NCBI RefSeq assembly: GCF_014850955.1
Contig: NZ_JACXSS010000001.1
Location: 3,968,001 to 4,032,000, forward strand
DNA length: 64,000 bases
Direction: 5' to 3'
Origin: Methylomonas albis
Lineage (GTDB): Bacteria; Pseudomonadota; Gammaproteobacteria; Methylococcales; Methylomonadaceae
The position numbers and the translations under genes were made by a program. The stretch's first letter is position 1, and each line of letters opens with the position of its first letter. Positions 46,139-54,750 of this stretch are shown in pieces. Under the pieces are notes generated by a model. That model did no database searches. It was not told the origin of the DNA and saw only the letters and a list, made by a program, of their open reading frames with translations.

Positions 46139-47098
46139 ATGACACTCAACGCCCCTTCCCGCTCCACGCCAGAAACTCATCAACGTAATGCCGACAAGCT
46201 GTCGCGGATTCCGGTAAAAGTGGAAAAGCCCGAGCAAATCTTACGCAAGCCGGATTGGATCAGAATCAAACTGCCGACTGGCGACCAGGTCAACCGCATC
46301 AAACAATCTCTGCGCGAAAACCGCCTACACACGGTCTGCGAAGAAGCCGCCTGCCCCAACTTGAGCGAATGCTTTAACCACGGCACCGCCACTTTTATGA
46401 TCATGGGCGATTTGTGCACCCGCCGCTGTCCGTTCTGCGATGTCGCCCACGGCAAGCCGCAAGCTTTGGACGCGGAAGAACCGGCCAATCTGGCCGCGAC
46501 CATCGCCGCGATGGCTTTGAAATACGTGGTGATCACTTCTGTAAACCGCGATGATTTGCGCGACGGCGGCGCCAGCCATTTTGCCGCTTGCATTACGGCA
46601 GTTCGTAGCGAGTCCCCCAGCACCACCATTGAGGTATTAGTACCTGATTTTCGTGGCCGGATGGACACTGCGCTGGACATTCTGCAACAACAGCCCTGCG
46701 ATGTGTTCAATCACAATCTGGAAACCGTGCCGCGCCTGTATCTGCAAGCCCGCCCCGGCGCCGATTACCATGTCTCGCTGACACTCCTGCAACAACACGG
46801 CCAGCGCTTACCGAATGTGCCGACCAAGTCCGGCTTGATGCTGGGTATAGGCGAGACCGAAGCGGAAGTGATAGACGTGATGAAGGACTTGCTGGCCCAC
46901 GGCGTCAGCATGCTGACTTTGGGCCAATATTTACAGCCCAGCAAGGACCATTTGGCGGTACAGGAATACGTTCATCCCGACCAATTCCGGCGCTATGCGG
47001 AAATCGCCCGCGAACTGGGTTTTCAACAGGTTGCCAGCGCGCCATTGGTGAGGTCTTCTTATCATGCTGATTTGCAGGCAGCGGGTGTCGGTAAATAG
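46139..47098 (+). CDS. lipA: Lipoyl synthase
   Basis: A 319-residue radical SAM enzyme that inserts two sulfurs into octanoyl groups. Both clusters are visible: the auxiliary [12 protein letters not shown] and the radical [18 protein letters not shown] and [10 protein letters not shown] are also present, as is the C-terminal R-S-S-Y-H-A-D. The ATG at 46139 is chosen; an in-frame GTG 15 bases upstream is possible. Confidence 0.95.
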   Translation: MTLNAPSRSTPETHQRNADKLSRIPVKVEKPEQILRKPDWIRIKLPTGDQVNRIKQSLRENRLHTVCEEAACPNLSECFNHGTATFMIMGDLCTRRCPFCDVAHGKPQALDAEEPANLAATIAAMALKYVVITSVNRDDLRDGGASHFAACITAVRSESPSTTIEVLVPDFRGRMDTALDILQQQPCDVFNHNLETVPRLYLQARPGADYHVSLTLLQQHGQRLPNVPTKSGLMLGIGETEAEVIDVMKDLLAHGVSMLTLGQYLQPSKDHLAVQEYVHPDQFRRYAEIARELGFQQVASAPLVRSSYHADLQAAGVGK

Positions 47099-47161
47099 TG
47101 GCAATTCCAATGCTAAATTGTACTGAACATCGCTAATTTGGCGGTGTAGACAAAACCAGTT

Positions 47162-49027
47162 CTACCGATTCGTTTTATCGATGCCCAATTTCTGCATACG
47201 ATAGCGCAAGGTACTGGGTTTAAGGTTGAGCAGTTGTGCGGCACCGTTGGGGCCTTCTATGACCCAGCGCGTTTGTTCTAGAACGCTAAGGATATGTTCT
47301 TTGGCGACAGTATCCAGACTGGTATCGCTGGTTTGAGCGAGTTTGACACCGTTATCGGCAATTGCGGGCAATAGCTCCGGCTCGACTTCCAACATCGGCG
47401 CATCAGCGAGTATCACGGCGCGTTCGATGACATTTTCCAGCTCACGGATATTGCCGGGCCAGCGATAGCTCTGCAAGCGTTGCATCGATTTGGCGCTGAC
47501 GCCGGTTATTTTTTTACCGATTTTCAGCGCGAATTTAGCGATCAAAAAATTCACCAGCAGCGGAATATCTTCCAGCCGTTCCCGTAGCGGCGGCGTGGTC
47601 AGCGGAAACACATTCAGACGGTAAAACAGGTCTTCGCGGAAATTCTTTTCCGCCACTTCGGCCAGCAGGTTCCGATTCGTCGCGGTAATCACTCGCACAT
47701 CCATTTTGATGGGTATTTGCCCGCCCACCCGCTCGAATTCGCGTTCTTGAATCACCCGTAACAATTTGACCTGCACATCCAGCGGAATTTCGCCGACTTC
47801 ATCCAGGAACAGCGTGCCGCCTTCAGCCAATTCGAAGCGGCCAATACGTTTGTTGATAGCGCCGGTAAATGCGCCTTTTTCGTGGCCGAACAATTCGCTT
47901 TCGATCAGGCTGGCCGGTAGCGCCGCGCAATTGACTTTAATCAACGGCCGGTTTTTCCGGGGACTGGCGGCGTGAATAGCGCGGGCGATCAGTTCCTTAC
48001 CGGTCCCCGATTCGCCTTGGATCAATACCGACGCATCAGTCTGCGCGACCCGTTGCACTTGGTTTAACAAAGATTGCAGCGCCGGACTGCGGCCTATGAT
48101 GTCGTCAAAATTATGCGTCGATTTAATTTCTTCCTGTAAATACAGGTTTTGCGCTTGCAGTCTGGCTTGTTCCCGTTCCATCAACACCCGTTCGGTAATG
48201 TCGATAAACATGGTGCGCATGTACTGGCGGCTGGGGTCGAGTTTGGACCACCACTGTATCCAGATCGGCTGGTCGTTATCCTTGCGACGCAATTCCAGGA
48301 CAACGCCATCGCTATTCGTACCGTCTTCGATGGACTTGAGCGCTAGCTGTAATCGCTGTTGGGCTTGCAAAGTATCGGGTATGAACGAGCTGCCAATCAG
48401 ACCCGGCACCTGTTCCGGGGTGATGCCCAGGATGCGCATGGCGGCCTGGTTAGCGGCCAGGAAACGGGTATCGGTATCCTCGTGCACATAAGCAATCGGC
48501 GCTTCATCGAATAAGTCCTTATAGCGCTGTTCGCTTTGCTTTCGCAGTTCTTCGATGCGAATCCGATTAAGCTCCGCCGCCGCCCTGGCCGCGAAAATCT
48601 TGAACGTATAGAGCAATCTCGGTTCTTCGGGCATCGCCCGCTCATCGTATATCGCCAAATGTCCGAGGATATGACCGTCGGCATCTTGTAGCGGTACGCC
48701 AAGATAACTCTCTACGCCTTCTTCCTTGGGAAATATCTTTGAAAGGTCAGACGGGTAATGACACAGCTTGCCGGCCAACACGTCCACACAGGGCGTCCCC
48801 GCCAGTTCCCACTCTTGGTTGTCGATAAATTCGCCTTGCGTCCAATAAGCCAGGGACCTTATCCGGGTTTTATCAACGGTGAATTCGGCAATGAAGCCGT
48901 TCGCAACGTTGGTGGCAAGACACAGATTCCGCACCAGAGACCGTAAAAAGTCCTCGCCGGTGGTTTGTACTGTGCCTTCCACCAATGCTCGCAGTATGGC
49001 GAGTTCCGACGAATTGACTGTTTGCAT
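47162..49027 (-). CDS. Sigma-54 activator with GAF and PAS sensor domains
   Basis: A 621-residue FhlA-like activator. A GAF domain fills about residues 15-165, a PAS domain about 170-290 ([10 protein letters not shown]), and the AAA+ domain carries [18 protein letters not shown] and R-L-N-V-F-P-L. A Fis-type helix-turn-helix ends the protein ([14 protein letters not shown]). There is no receiver domain, so a small molecule or redox signal probably acts through GAF or PAS. The start ATG at 49027 is the most natural; upstream in-frame starts exist. It is divergent from the bufferin operon, whose promoter has a sigma-54 element. Confidence 0.9.
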   Translation of the reverse strand: MQTVNSSELAILRALVEGTVQTTGEDFLRSLVRNLCLATNVANGFIAEFTVDKTRIRSLAYWTQGEFIDNQEWELAGTPCVDVLAGKLCHYPSDLSKIFPKEEGVESYLGVPLQDADGHILGHLAIYDERAMPEEPRLLYTFKIFAARAAAELNRIRIEELRKQSEQRYKDLFDEAPIAYVHEDTDTRFLAANQAAMRILGITPEQVPGLIGSSFIPDTLQAQQRLQLALKSIEDGTNSDGVVLELRRKDNDQPIWIQWWSKLDPSRQYMRTMFIDITERVLMEREQARLQAQNLYLQEEIKSTHNFDDIIGRSPALQSLLNQVQRVAQTDASVLIQGESGTGKELIARAIHAASPRKNRPLIKVNCAALPASLIESELFGHEKGAFTGAINKRIGRFELAEGGTLFLDEVGEIPLDVQVKLLRVIQEREFERVGGQIPIKMDVRVITATNRNLLAEVAEKNFREDLFYRLNVFPLTTPPLRERLEDIPLLVNFLIAKFALKIGKKITGVSAKSMQRLQSYRWPGNIRELENVIERAVILADAPMLEVEPELLPAIADNGVKLAQTSDTSLDTVAKEHILSVLEQTRWVIEGPNGAAQLLNLKPSTLRYRMQKLGIDKTNR

Positions 49028-49168
49028 GAGTTTTGTAATCCGGTTGCTAACGCTACCGGCCATTCTAACCAGTGGATTCCACAATACCAAGCCACAACTA
49101 TTCGCGGCAGCCGCAATTATTGGTGGCCACAAGAAACGTATGACCTTGGTTAAAATTCGCCATACCTT

Positions 49169-49204
49169 CTATAAGCAATTGTTTTAATAGAAAAATATAT
49201 TTTT
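49169..49204. promoter_or_regulatory. Candidate activator or IHF sites upstream of the buf promoter
   Basis: An imperfect palindrome centred on CAATTG spans 49169-49190 (outer arms CTAT and ATAG), and a perfect 14-base AT palindrome AAAAATATATTTTT follows at 49191-49204. Both lie 10-45 bases upstream of the -24 element. They could be an enhancer and an IHF or AT-bend site, but enhancers usually lie further upstream, so this is tentative. Confidence 0.35.
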
Positions 49205-49212
49205 ATTTAATG

Positions 49213-49230
49213 TTGGCATGCCGATTGCCA
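49213..49230 (+). promoter_or_regulatory. Sigma-54 (-24/-12) promoter of the bufferin operon
   Basis: TTGGCATGCCGATTGCCA contains GG at 49215-49216 and GC at 49227-49228 with exactly 10 bases between, and matches the TGGCAY-N5-TTGC consensus except for one position. Transcription would start near 49240, leaving a leader of about 55 bases before the precursor gene. The adjacent divergent gene encodes a sigma-54 activator. Confidence 0.75.
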
Positions 49231-49296
49231 TTAGTTAAGTGTCCGCTGCAAGCTTGGTGGACATAACTAAACCACATAATTTTTTGGAAAAGACCT

Positions 49297-49575
49297 ATGA
49301 AAAACGTAAACACTGTTGTATCGACCGCCATGGCTTCACTGATTGCCTTGGGTGCTTTGGGCTTGCAATCCGAAGCGTTTGCCGCCGACAAAAAAGACGT
49401 AGAGAAATGTTACGGCGTCGCCAAAGCCGGTAAGAACGACTGCAAAACACTCTCCAATGCCTGTGCCGGGCACTCCACTGCCGACAATCAAAAAGATGCG
49501 TTTATCGCCTTGCCTGCCGGTAGTTGCGAACGGATTGTCGGCGGCAGCCTGGAAGCGCCCGCGGATATGAAATAA
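49297..49575 (+). CDS. bufA1: BufA1-type bufferin precursor (DUF2282)
   Basis: A 92-residue precursor with a signal peptide (cleavage near A-F-A-A, residues 27-30) and four cysteines in the mature part: Cys38 in E-K-C-Y-G-V-A-K-A-G-K-N-D-C, Cys49 at its end, Cys56 in N-A-C-A-G-H-S and Cys77 in A-G-S-C-E-R-I-V-G-G-S. This is the DUF2282 pattern of bufferins, peptides whose cysteines are oxidised to thiooxazole-type heterocycles by a BufB/BufC pair and which bind copper in the periplasm. GGAAA lies ahead of the ATG. It is the first gene after a sigma-54 promoter. Confidence 0.9.
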   Translation: MKNVNTVVSTAMASLIALGALGLQSEAFAADKKDVEKCYGVAKAGKNDCKTLSNACAGHSTADNQKDAFIALPAGSCERIVGGSLEAPADMK

Positions 49576-49618
49576 CACCATGGCCCCCGTTCCCTTAACT
49601 CACTTTTAGTAGCTTCTT

Positions 49619-50719
49619 ATGAAAAACACATTCAAACGTACGGCAATTTCGCTTTGCCTGGCTTCATGCTTGCCTACGCTGGCTTTTGCCGATTATCGCC
49701 ACGAATCCGAAGAAACGCTGTACACGCTGTCCAACGCTGCCGTTCAGAATGAAGTGCTGGCATTTCAGCGCGCTGACGACGGTCATATGGAAGCCGTCGG
49801 CAGTTATGCCACTGGCGGCGTGGGAACGGGCAGCGGCCTTGGTAATCAAGGTGCTCTGGCGCTGAGCGAGAACAAACGCTTTCTGTTGGCGGTCAATGCC
49901 GGCAGCAACGATGTTTCGGTATTTCGAATTGAGCGGGACGGGCTCAAACTCGTCGATCGCGCCGCTGAACAGGGCTTGACGCCGGTTAGCGTGACCGTCA
50001 GCCATAACCGGGCTTACGTGGTTAACTCGGGCGACGATTCGATTTTCGGTTTCGAGTTCAATCCGGCCACCGGCAAACTGAAACCGCTGGCAAAATCCTA
50101 CCGTAAACTCAGCGCGCAAGGTTCCGGTCCGGCGCAAATCAGCTTTGATAGGGATGCGGACGCCTTGGTGGTGACCGAAAAAGCCACCAATAAAATCACC
50201 AGCTTTTCTTTGACCGAACAGGGTTTGCCGCACAGCCGCCATATTGTCGATTCTTCGGGAACCACGCCTTTCGGTTTCTCTTTCGGCCGGCACGGCCAGT
50301 TCTTTGTGGCCGAGGCCCAAGGCGGCGCGGTGAATGGCGCTACGGTTTCATCTTACCAATTGGAGGAAGACGGTTCTGCTCATCTGATCGATGGCGCGAT
50401 TGCGGTCGGGCAAACGGCAGCCTGCTGGCTGGTAACCACACCGAACGGCCGCATCGCATTTACCGCCGATACCCCGGCCAGTGCCATCTCCTCGTTCGCT
50501 ATCGATCGAACCGGACACCTCGACTTGCTGAATTCGAAAGCGGCCGAAGAAATTCGGCCGACCGATTTGGCCATGGCCACCGATGGTTCGGTTCTGTACA
50601 CCTTGAGCGGGGGTGACCACAGCATCGGCGTATATAGCATCAACAAGACTGGCGCCCTGAAAAAGTTGGAAAGCCTGGATACCTTACCGGCGGGCGTGAC
50701 CGGACTGGTCGTTCGTTAA
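49619..50719 (+). CDS. Secreted lactonase-like beta-propeller
   Basis: A 366-residue protein with signal peptide (cleavage near A-F-A, residue 24) and repeated blades of the 6-phosphogluconolactonase/muconate-lactonising type, for example F-L-L-A-V-N-A-G-S-N-D-V-S-V-F and V-L-Y-T-L-S-G-G-D-H-S-I-G-V-Y. Catalytic residues of lactonases cannot be confirmed by eye. It is placed between the bufferin precursor and bufB, where these operons usually have bufB directly, so it may bind the mature peptide or its metal, or act in the same stress response (inference). Confidence 0.8.
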   Translation: MKNTFKRTAISLCLASCLPTLAFADYRHESEETLYTLSNAAVQNEVLAFQRADDGHMEAVGSYATGGVGTGSGLGNQGALALSENKRFLLAVNAGSNDVSVFRIERDGLKLVDRAAEQGLTPVSVTVSHNRAYVVNSGDDSIFGFEFNPATGKLKPLAKSYRKLSAQGSGPAQISFDRDADALVVTEKATNKITSFSLTEQGLPHSRHIVDSSGTTPFGFSFGRHGQFFVAEAQGGAVNGATVSSYQLEEDGSAHLIDGAIAVGQTAACWLVTTPNGRIAFTADTPASAISSFAIDRTGHLDLLNSKAAEEIRPTDLAMATDGSVLYTLSGGDHSIGVYSINKTGALKKLESLDTLPAGVTGLVVR

Positions 50720-50749
50720 ACCGCTATTCGCAAACAGATAGAGTACGAC

Positions 50750-51631
50750 ATGGCCCTCACTCAGCAACAAGCTAGACATGCATCAGTGAGCTCGACGATT
50801 CCGGCCCGTGCCGGAATCGGACTCCGCTCGCCGCATCATCAGGATGCTTTACTCAGCCCCGTCCGGACTGGATGGTTGGAAGTGCATAGCGAAAATTATT
50901 TCGGCCAGGGCGGTATTCCGTTACGCGACCTGGAAGCTATCAGGGCCGATTATCCAATCAGCCTGCATGGCGTCGGCATGTCCCTGGGTTCCGTCGACGA
51001 GCTGGACCGACAACACTTACGCCAATTGCAAAATCTAATTCAACGCATCGAACCGGGATTAGTGTCCGAGCATTTAAGCTGGAGTTCCTTTGGCGGCAGG
51101 TATCTGAACGATCTGCTGCCGATGCCTTATACCGATGAAACGCTGACTCATTTAACCGCACGCATCTCTCAGGTACAGGATTACTTGGGCAGACAGCTAT
51201 TGATCGAAAACCCGTCCAGCTATCTCGAATACGGCTTTTCCAGTTATTCGGAAAGCTCATTTATCAATGAACTCGCGCAACGTTCCGGCTGCGGCATTTT
51301 GCTGGACGTGAATAATGTCTATGTGTCCTGTGTCAATCACGGCTGGAATGCGCTGGATTATTTATCGGATATAGCCGCTGACAAAGTCGGCGAAATTCAT
51401 CTGGCGGGGCATGCCGTCAAAACAGTAGGCGAGCAGAGCATTCTGATCGATACCCATAACGCACCGGTCAGCGACGCGGTCTGGCAACTGTACCAAACTG
51501 CAATTCAACACTTGGGCAACCGCCCGACCTTGATCGAATGGGATGCCGATTTACCCGCATGGCAAGTGTTAGTGGCGGAAGCCGCCACAGCCGATAGGTA
51601 TTTGGAGCAGGCTTATGTACAGGCTGCATGA
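50750..51631 (+). CDS. bufB: BufB: MNIO-family oxidase (DUF692) for bufferin maturation
   Basis: A 293-residue TIM-barrel protein of the multinuclear non-haem iron oxidase family. Likely iron ligands occur at Glu48 (H-S-E-N-Y), His73 (S-L-H-G-V-G), His108 (S-E-H-L-S-W), Glu153 (I-E-N-P), Asp186 (L-D-V-N-N), His217 (E-I-H-L-A-G-H) and Glu263 (I-E-W-D-A-D). Such enzymes oxidise precursor cysteines using oxygen. It overlaps bufC by 17 bases, as is usual for this pair. Confidence 0.93.
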   Translation: MALTQQQARHASVSSTIPARAGIGLRSPHHQDALLSPVRTGWLEVHSENYFGQGGIPLRDLEAIRADYPISLHGVGMSLGSVDELDRQHLRQLQNLIQRIEPGLVSEHLSWSSFGGRYLNDLLPMPYTDETLTHLTARISQVQDYLGRQLLIENPSSYLEYGFSSYSESSFINELAQRSGCGILLDVNNVYVSCVNHGWNALDYLSDIAADKVGEIHLAGHAVKTVGEQSILIDTHNAPVSDAVWQLYQTAIQHLGNRPTLIEWDADLPAWQVLVAEAATADRYLEQAYVQAA

Positions 51632-52385
51632 TCTGCAACGGGATTTTTCCCGCTTCGTTTGCCAAGAAACCCAACGATTGCCCCCGGACATAATGGCTAA
51701 TGGCTTGAGTGCCGCGCAACGTTTAAGCATTTATCGGAACAATACCCGGCTGGGTTTAACCGAAGCATTGCGCGACACCTATCCGGTGGTGAACTGCTTG
51801 GTCGGCGACGCGTTTTTTAATCGGCTGGCGGCCGACTATGTCAAATGCTATCCGTTGCAAGCGGCCAGCTTACTGACATACGGCGGGCATTTCGCCGAAC
51901 TGATAGCCCGGTTTGAGGCGGCGCAAGATTTACCGTATTTAGCCGATATCGCCAGGCTGGAATGGCTATGGCATGAAGCCTATCACGCAGGCGATGCACA
52001 GCCTTTGCCGCTGTCCGCACTTGCCCGTATCGATCCGGCTCAATACGCGCAATTGGCATTCAGGCTGCATCCCAGCGCACGCGTCATCGCTTCGGATTAT
52101 CCGATAGAACGGATCTGGGCAAGCAACCAGCCTGAATATCAAGGTCGTGAATACATCGATTTAGTTGCAGGTGGCTGTCGTTTACTGCTTTACCGACCAC
52201 AATGGCAGGTGGAAATCCATTATTTGGCAGCGGACGAATATCAATTTTTAACGCTACTGGGATCCGGGCAGGCCCTCAATCAAGCGGTCGAAACCGTGAT
52301 GCGCGATCACCCCGATATAAATATTCCGCTCCTTTTGCAACAGTGGTTGCGCAAAGGCTTATTGACCGATTTTTATCTGGTTTGA
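51615..52385 (+). CDS. bufC: BufC: DUF2063 partner protein
   Basis: A 256-residue DUF2063 protein. The N-terminal domain has R-L-S-I-Y-R-N-N-T-R-L-G-L-T-E-A-L and V-V-N-C-L-V-G-D-A-F-F, and the C-terminal half (R-L-L-L-Y-R-P) fits the precursor-binding domain that delivers bufferin to BufB. The start at 51615 gives the usual M-Y-R-L-H-D-L-Q. Overlap with bufB implies translational coupling and complex formation. Confidence 0.92.
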   Translation: MYRLHDLQRDFSRFVCQETQRLPPDIMANGLSAAQRLSIYRNNTRLGLTEALRDTYPVVNCLVGDAFFNRLAADYVKCYPLQAASLLTYGGHFAELIARFEAAQDLPYLADIARLEWLWHEAYHAGDAQPLPLSALARIDPAQYAQLAFRLHPSARVIASDYPIERIWASNQPEYQGREYIDLVAGGCRLLLYRPQWQVEIHYLAADEYQFLTLLGSGQALNQAVETVMRDHPDINIPLLLQQWLRKGLLTDFYLV

Positions 52386-52395
52386 TGTTACTGAT

Positions 52396-52917
52396 ATGAA
52401 CACACAAAACATATGCAAACTGATAGCACCCTTTTATCAAGCGAACGGCCGGTTTTTTAGATTCGTAAGCCTATTGGATAAGCTCGTGCCCTTGGGCAAT
52501 TTAATCCTGCGTTGCTGGGTAGCCTATGCGTTCTGGGTGTCGGGTTTACTCAAATTACAAAGCTGGGACAGCACCTTGTACCTGTTCGAAAACGAATACG
52601 CCGTGCCGCTATTGCCGGCAGAATTTGCCGCCATGTTGGGCACGGTGGTTGAACTGGCCGGTCCGCTGTTATTGGCAAGCGGTCTGTTTGGGCGGGGTGC
52701 GGCTGCGCTGCTGTTTCTGTTCAATCTCGTCGCGGTAATGTCCTACCCCGATTTGGGAGCAGCCGGCATTGAGCAGCATAAAGAATGGGGCATCATGCTG
52801 CTCGTCTGTTGGTTACAGGGATCGGGCAAGTTATCGCTCGATGCAGGGATAAAACGATGCCTTTTTCCACTGGTCGAATACAGCGTAGCGACGGCAAAAA
52901 ATCAGGAGAAAACATGA
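52396..52917 (+). CDS. DoxX-family membrane protein
   Basis: A 173-residue protein with four hydrophobic segments and the DoxX features S-G-L-L-K-L-Q-S-W and A-A-M-L-G-T-V-V-E-L-A-G-P. DoxX-like genes are common at the end of bufferin operons, where they may serve redox or thiol chemistry in the membrane; direct evidence is lacking. It starts 10 bases after bufC and its stop overlaps the next ATG (ATGA). Confidence 0.88.
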   Translation: MNTQNICKLIAPFYQANGRFFRFVSLLDKLVPLGNLILRCWVAYAFWVSGLLKLQSWDSTLYLFENEYAVPLLPAEFAAMLGTVVELAGPLLLASGLFGRGAAALLFLFNLVAVMSYPDLGAAGIEQHKEWGIMLLVCWLQGSGKLSLDAGIKRCLFPLVEYSVATAKNQEKT

Positions 52918-53645
52918 ATGCGTCAAATACTGCGCCGCCACTACAAGGCCAAACGGCATTAGTCGTTCAAGCCCATACGGGTATTGGTGCCGCGGTAGCG
53001 GAAGCGTTCGCCGCGGCCGGTGCCAAGGTGATGATTAATTATCTACATGAAAACGCGGGAGCCAACCAGGTTGCGCAACGTATTCGCATCAAACAAGGAC
53101 ACGCCATGATATTTCAAGCCGATGTTAGCCAGGAAAATCAAGTTAAAAGCATGTTTGATGTCCTTGTCGCTTATTGGGGTGGCCTGAATATATTGGTCAC
53201 TAATACCGAGTTGGACATTGATGGCTGGACGGGGAATATCAATCCGGAGCAATGGCGGGGAATCCTTATTCAGAATCTGAGCGGGCAATTTCTGTGCGTT
53301 CGGCAGGCCATGCGAGAATTTTCCAGACAAGGCTCCCGGCCTGAATCGCCAAGTTCAGCCGCCAACATCCTCTGTGTATCCTCTTTACAAAATGTTTCAA
53401 GTCCGCCCGGGCAAGTCAGGTACGCCGTCTGCAAGGCGGAGATGAGTAGTTTGTTCAACGCTTTTGCTTCAGAGTTGAATCAAGAAAATATCGACATTGC
53501 TCTCGCTTCAGCAATTACTCCCTGCGTTGCTGAATATGCGTATAGCTACCAAACGCCGGCAATAGCATCAGGCTCGACAGCGCTTATTTCGCGCGAACAG
53601 CAGGATATCGCAACAACCGCTGTCGGCTTGGCCGCGCTTGTATAG
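52914..53645 (+). CDS. Short-chain dehydrogenase-like protein with altered cofactor motif
   Basis: A 243-residue SDR-fold protein. The catalytic Y-A-V-C-K and an upstream Ser (V-S-S-L) remain, but the glycine-rich loop reads V-Q-A-H-T-G-I-G instead of T-G-x-x-x-G-x-G (Val18-Gln19 in place of Thr-Gly), the N-N-A-G motif is T-N-T-E, and the usual P-G segment after the active site is lost. It may bind NAD(P) weakly or be a pseudoenzyme. The ATG at 52914 overlaps the DoxX stop and has GGAG upstream, so it belongs to the bufferin operon; an in-frame ATG at 52785 inside DoxX is rejected. Confidence 0.75.
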   Translation: MNASNTAPPLQGQTALVVQAHTGIGAAVAEAFAAAGAKVMINYLHENAGANQVAQRIRIKQGHAMIFQADVSQENQVKSMFDVLVAYWGGLNILVTNTELDIDGWTGNINPEQWRGILIQNLSGQFLCVRQAMREFSRQGSRPESPSSAANILCVSSLQNVSSPPGQVRYAVCKAEMSSLFNAFASELNQENIDIALASAITPCVAEYAYSYQTPAIASGSTALISREQQDIATTAVGLAALV

Positions 53646-53696
53646 GTCAAATCACGCGACGAATTCAAATAACTTTCACCGTGGAGAATCGCCAAA

Positions 53697-53865
53697 ATGA
53701 AGCCCTACAAACCACTAGCCATCCCCCTCTTCGGAAATCACGCCGCAATCCTTGTTCGACGCTAAAAAATCCGCTTGCAGCGTGAGGGAACAGCAAACAC
53801 CACTGAAGGATGATAGCCGTTACAACAACTTTTATGAGTTTGACACCAGTATTTTAAAGCCATGA
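53697..53865 (+). pseudogene. msrP: Remnant of msrP (methionine sulfoxide reductase catalytic subunit)
   Basis: Only N-terminal pieces survive. From the ATG at 53697 the frame reads M-K-P-Y-K-P-L-A-I-P and is then shifted at a run of five C (53722-53726); removing one C restores P-S-S-E-I-T-P-Q-S-L-F, the usual MsrP start. After 13 unrelated residues the same frame gives Q-T-P-L-K-D-D-S-R-Y-N-N-F-Y-E-F, the MsrP/YedY signature, and then stops at 53863 overlapping msrQ. The signal region and the whole molybdenum-cofactor domain are missing. Confidence 0.8.
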
Positions 53866-54497
53866 CTATTAAAAATCTCGATAACCGCGCCCTGAGCTGC
53901 GTTAAAACCCTCGTGTTTTTACTGGCCTTGCTACCGCTAACCAAATTGGCCGTAGCCGCTTATTGGGACAATTTGGGCGCCAATCCCATTGAAAAAATCA
54001 CCCATAACACCGGATACTGGGCTTTGACCTTTTTGCTGATTACCTTGGCAGTCACCCCGCTACGGCGGATGTCGGGCTGGCTATGGTTGATACGTTTACG
54101 GCGCATGCTGGGCTTGTTTGCGTTTTTTTATGCCACACTGCACTTATCAACCTATTTGGTTTTGGACCAGTTTTTCGATTGGGACGCAATGGGGAAGGAC
54201 ATCGTCAAGCGGCCTTATATCAGCATCGGTTTTAGCGCGTTCATCATGCTGATTCCACTGGCCATCAGCTCCAGCGACGCCGCGATCCGGCGCCTGGGCG
54301 GCAAACGCTGGCGGGCATTGCACCGCTTGATCTATCCTTGCGCCGTTGCCGGTGTGGGCCATTTTTGGTGGCTGGTGAAGAAGGATCTAACCAGGCCCGT
54401 TATTTTCCTCGTATTACTGGGTTTGTTACTGGGCATACGCTTGGCTTACCGCTATTTAAACAATCGCAAACAAAAAGAAACGCTGTATGCGAACTAA
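53862..54497 (+). CDS. msrQ: MsrQ: haem-binding membrane subunit of the MsrPQ system
   Basis: A 211-residue membrane protein of the ferric reductase-like family with about six transmembrane segments. It keeps haem-binding histidines (T-L-H-L-S-T-Y and L-H-R-L-I-Y with G-H-F-W-W-L) and the R-R-M-L-G-L-F-A-F-F-Y-A motif. MsrQ passes electrons from the respiratory chain to periplasmic MsrP, which repairs oxidised methionine. Here its partner gene is reduced to a remnant whose stop overlaps the msrQ start, so MsrQ is either idle, served by an MsrP elsewhere, or used for another electron acceptor. Confidence 0.92.
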   Translation: MTIKNLDNRALSCVKTLVFLLALLPLTKLAVAAYWDNLGANPIEKITHNTGYWALTFLLITLAVTPLRRMSGWLWLIRLRRMLGLFAFFYATLHLSTYLVLDQFFDWDAMGKDIVKRPYISIGFSAFIMLIPLAISSSDAAIRRLGGKRWRALHRLIYPCAVAGVGHFWWLVKKDLTRPVIFLVLLGLLLGIRLAYRYLNNRKQKETLYAN

Positions 54498-54672
54498 GCA
54501 AACGAGAGCGCTTAACCGACGGTGATGTGTTGATTACCCGATCAAATTTAACGTCGCGTTCTAACGTTGACTCGAGCATCGCCTTACCATCTGCTTTTTG
54601 ATAGGCGACGGTTCAGATGAACTTACGGTAGTTTTAGGGCGCCATGCTCACTTCACTCAATACAGAAGCTCA

Positions 54673-54704
54673 GTGCAAAGACGCAAAACCTTGCGTCTTT
54701 GCAC
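54673..54704. repeat. Perfect 14-bp inverted repeat with 4-base loop
   Basis: GTGCAAAGACGCAA (54673-54686), loop AACC, then TTGCGTCTTTGCAC (54691-54704). No T-run follows on either strand, so a standard intrinsic terminator is not supported. It lies in the 253-base gap after msrQ, which otherwise shows no gene. Confidence 0.85.
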
Positions 54705-54750
54705 ATTACCGGTAAAACTAAGTCCTTTTTGAAGCCCGGCTCTCAAGCAT

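Noticed and set aside
53697-53765. Short open frame of 22 codons before msrQ
   Set aside because: It is the first piece of the frameshifted msrP remnant rather than an independent small gene.
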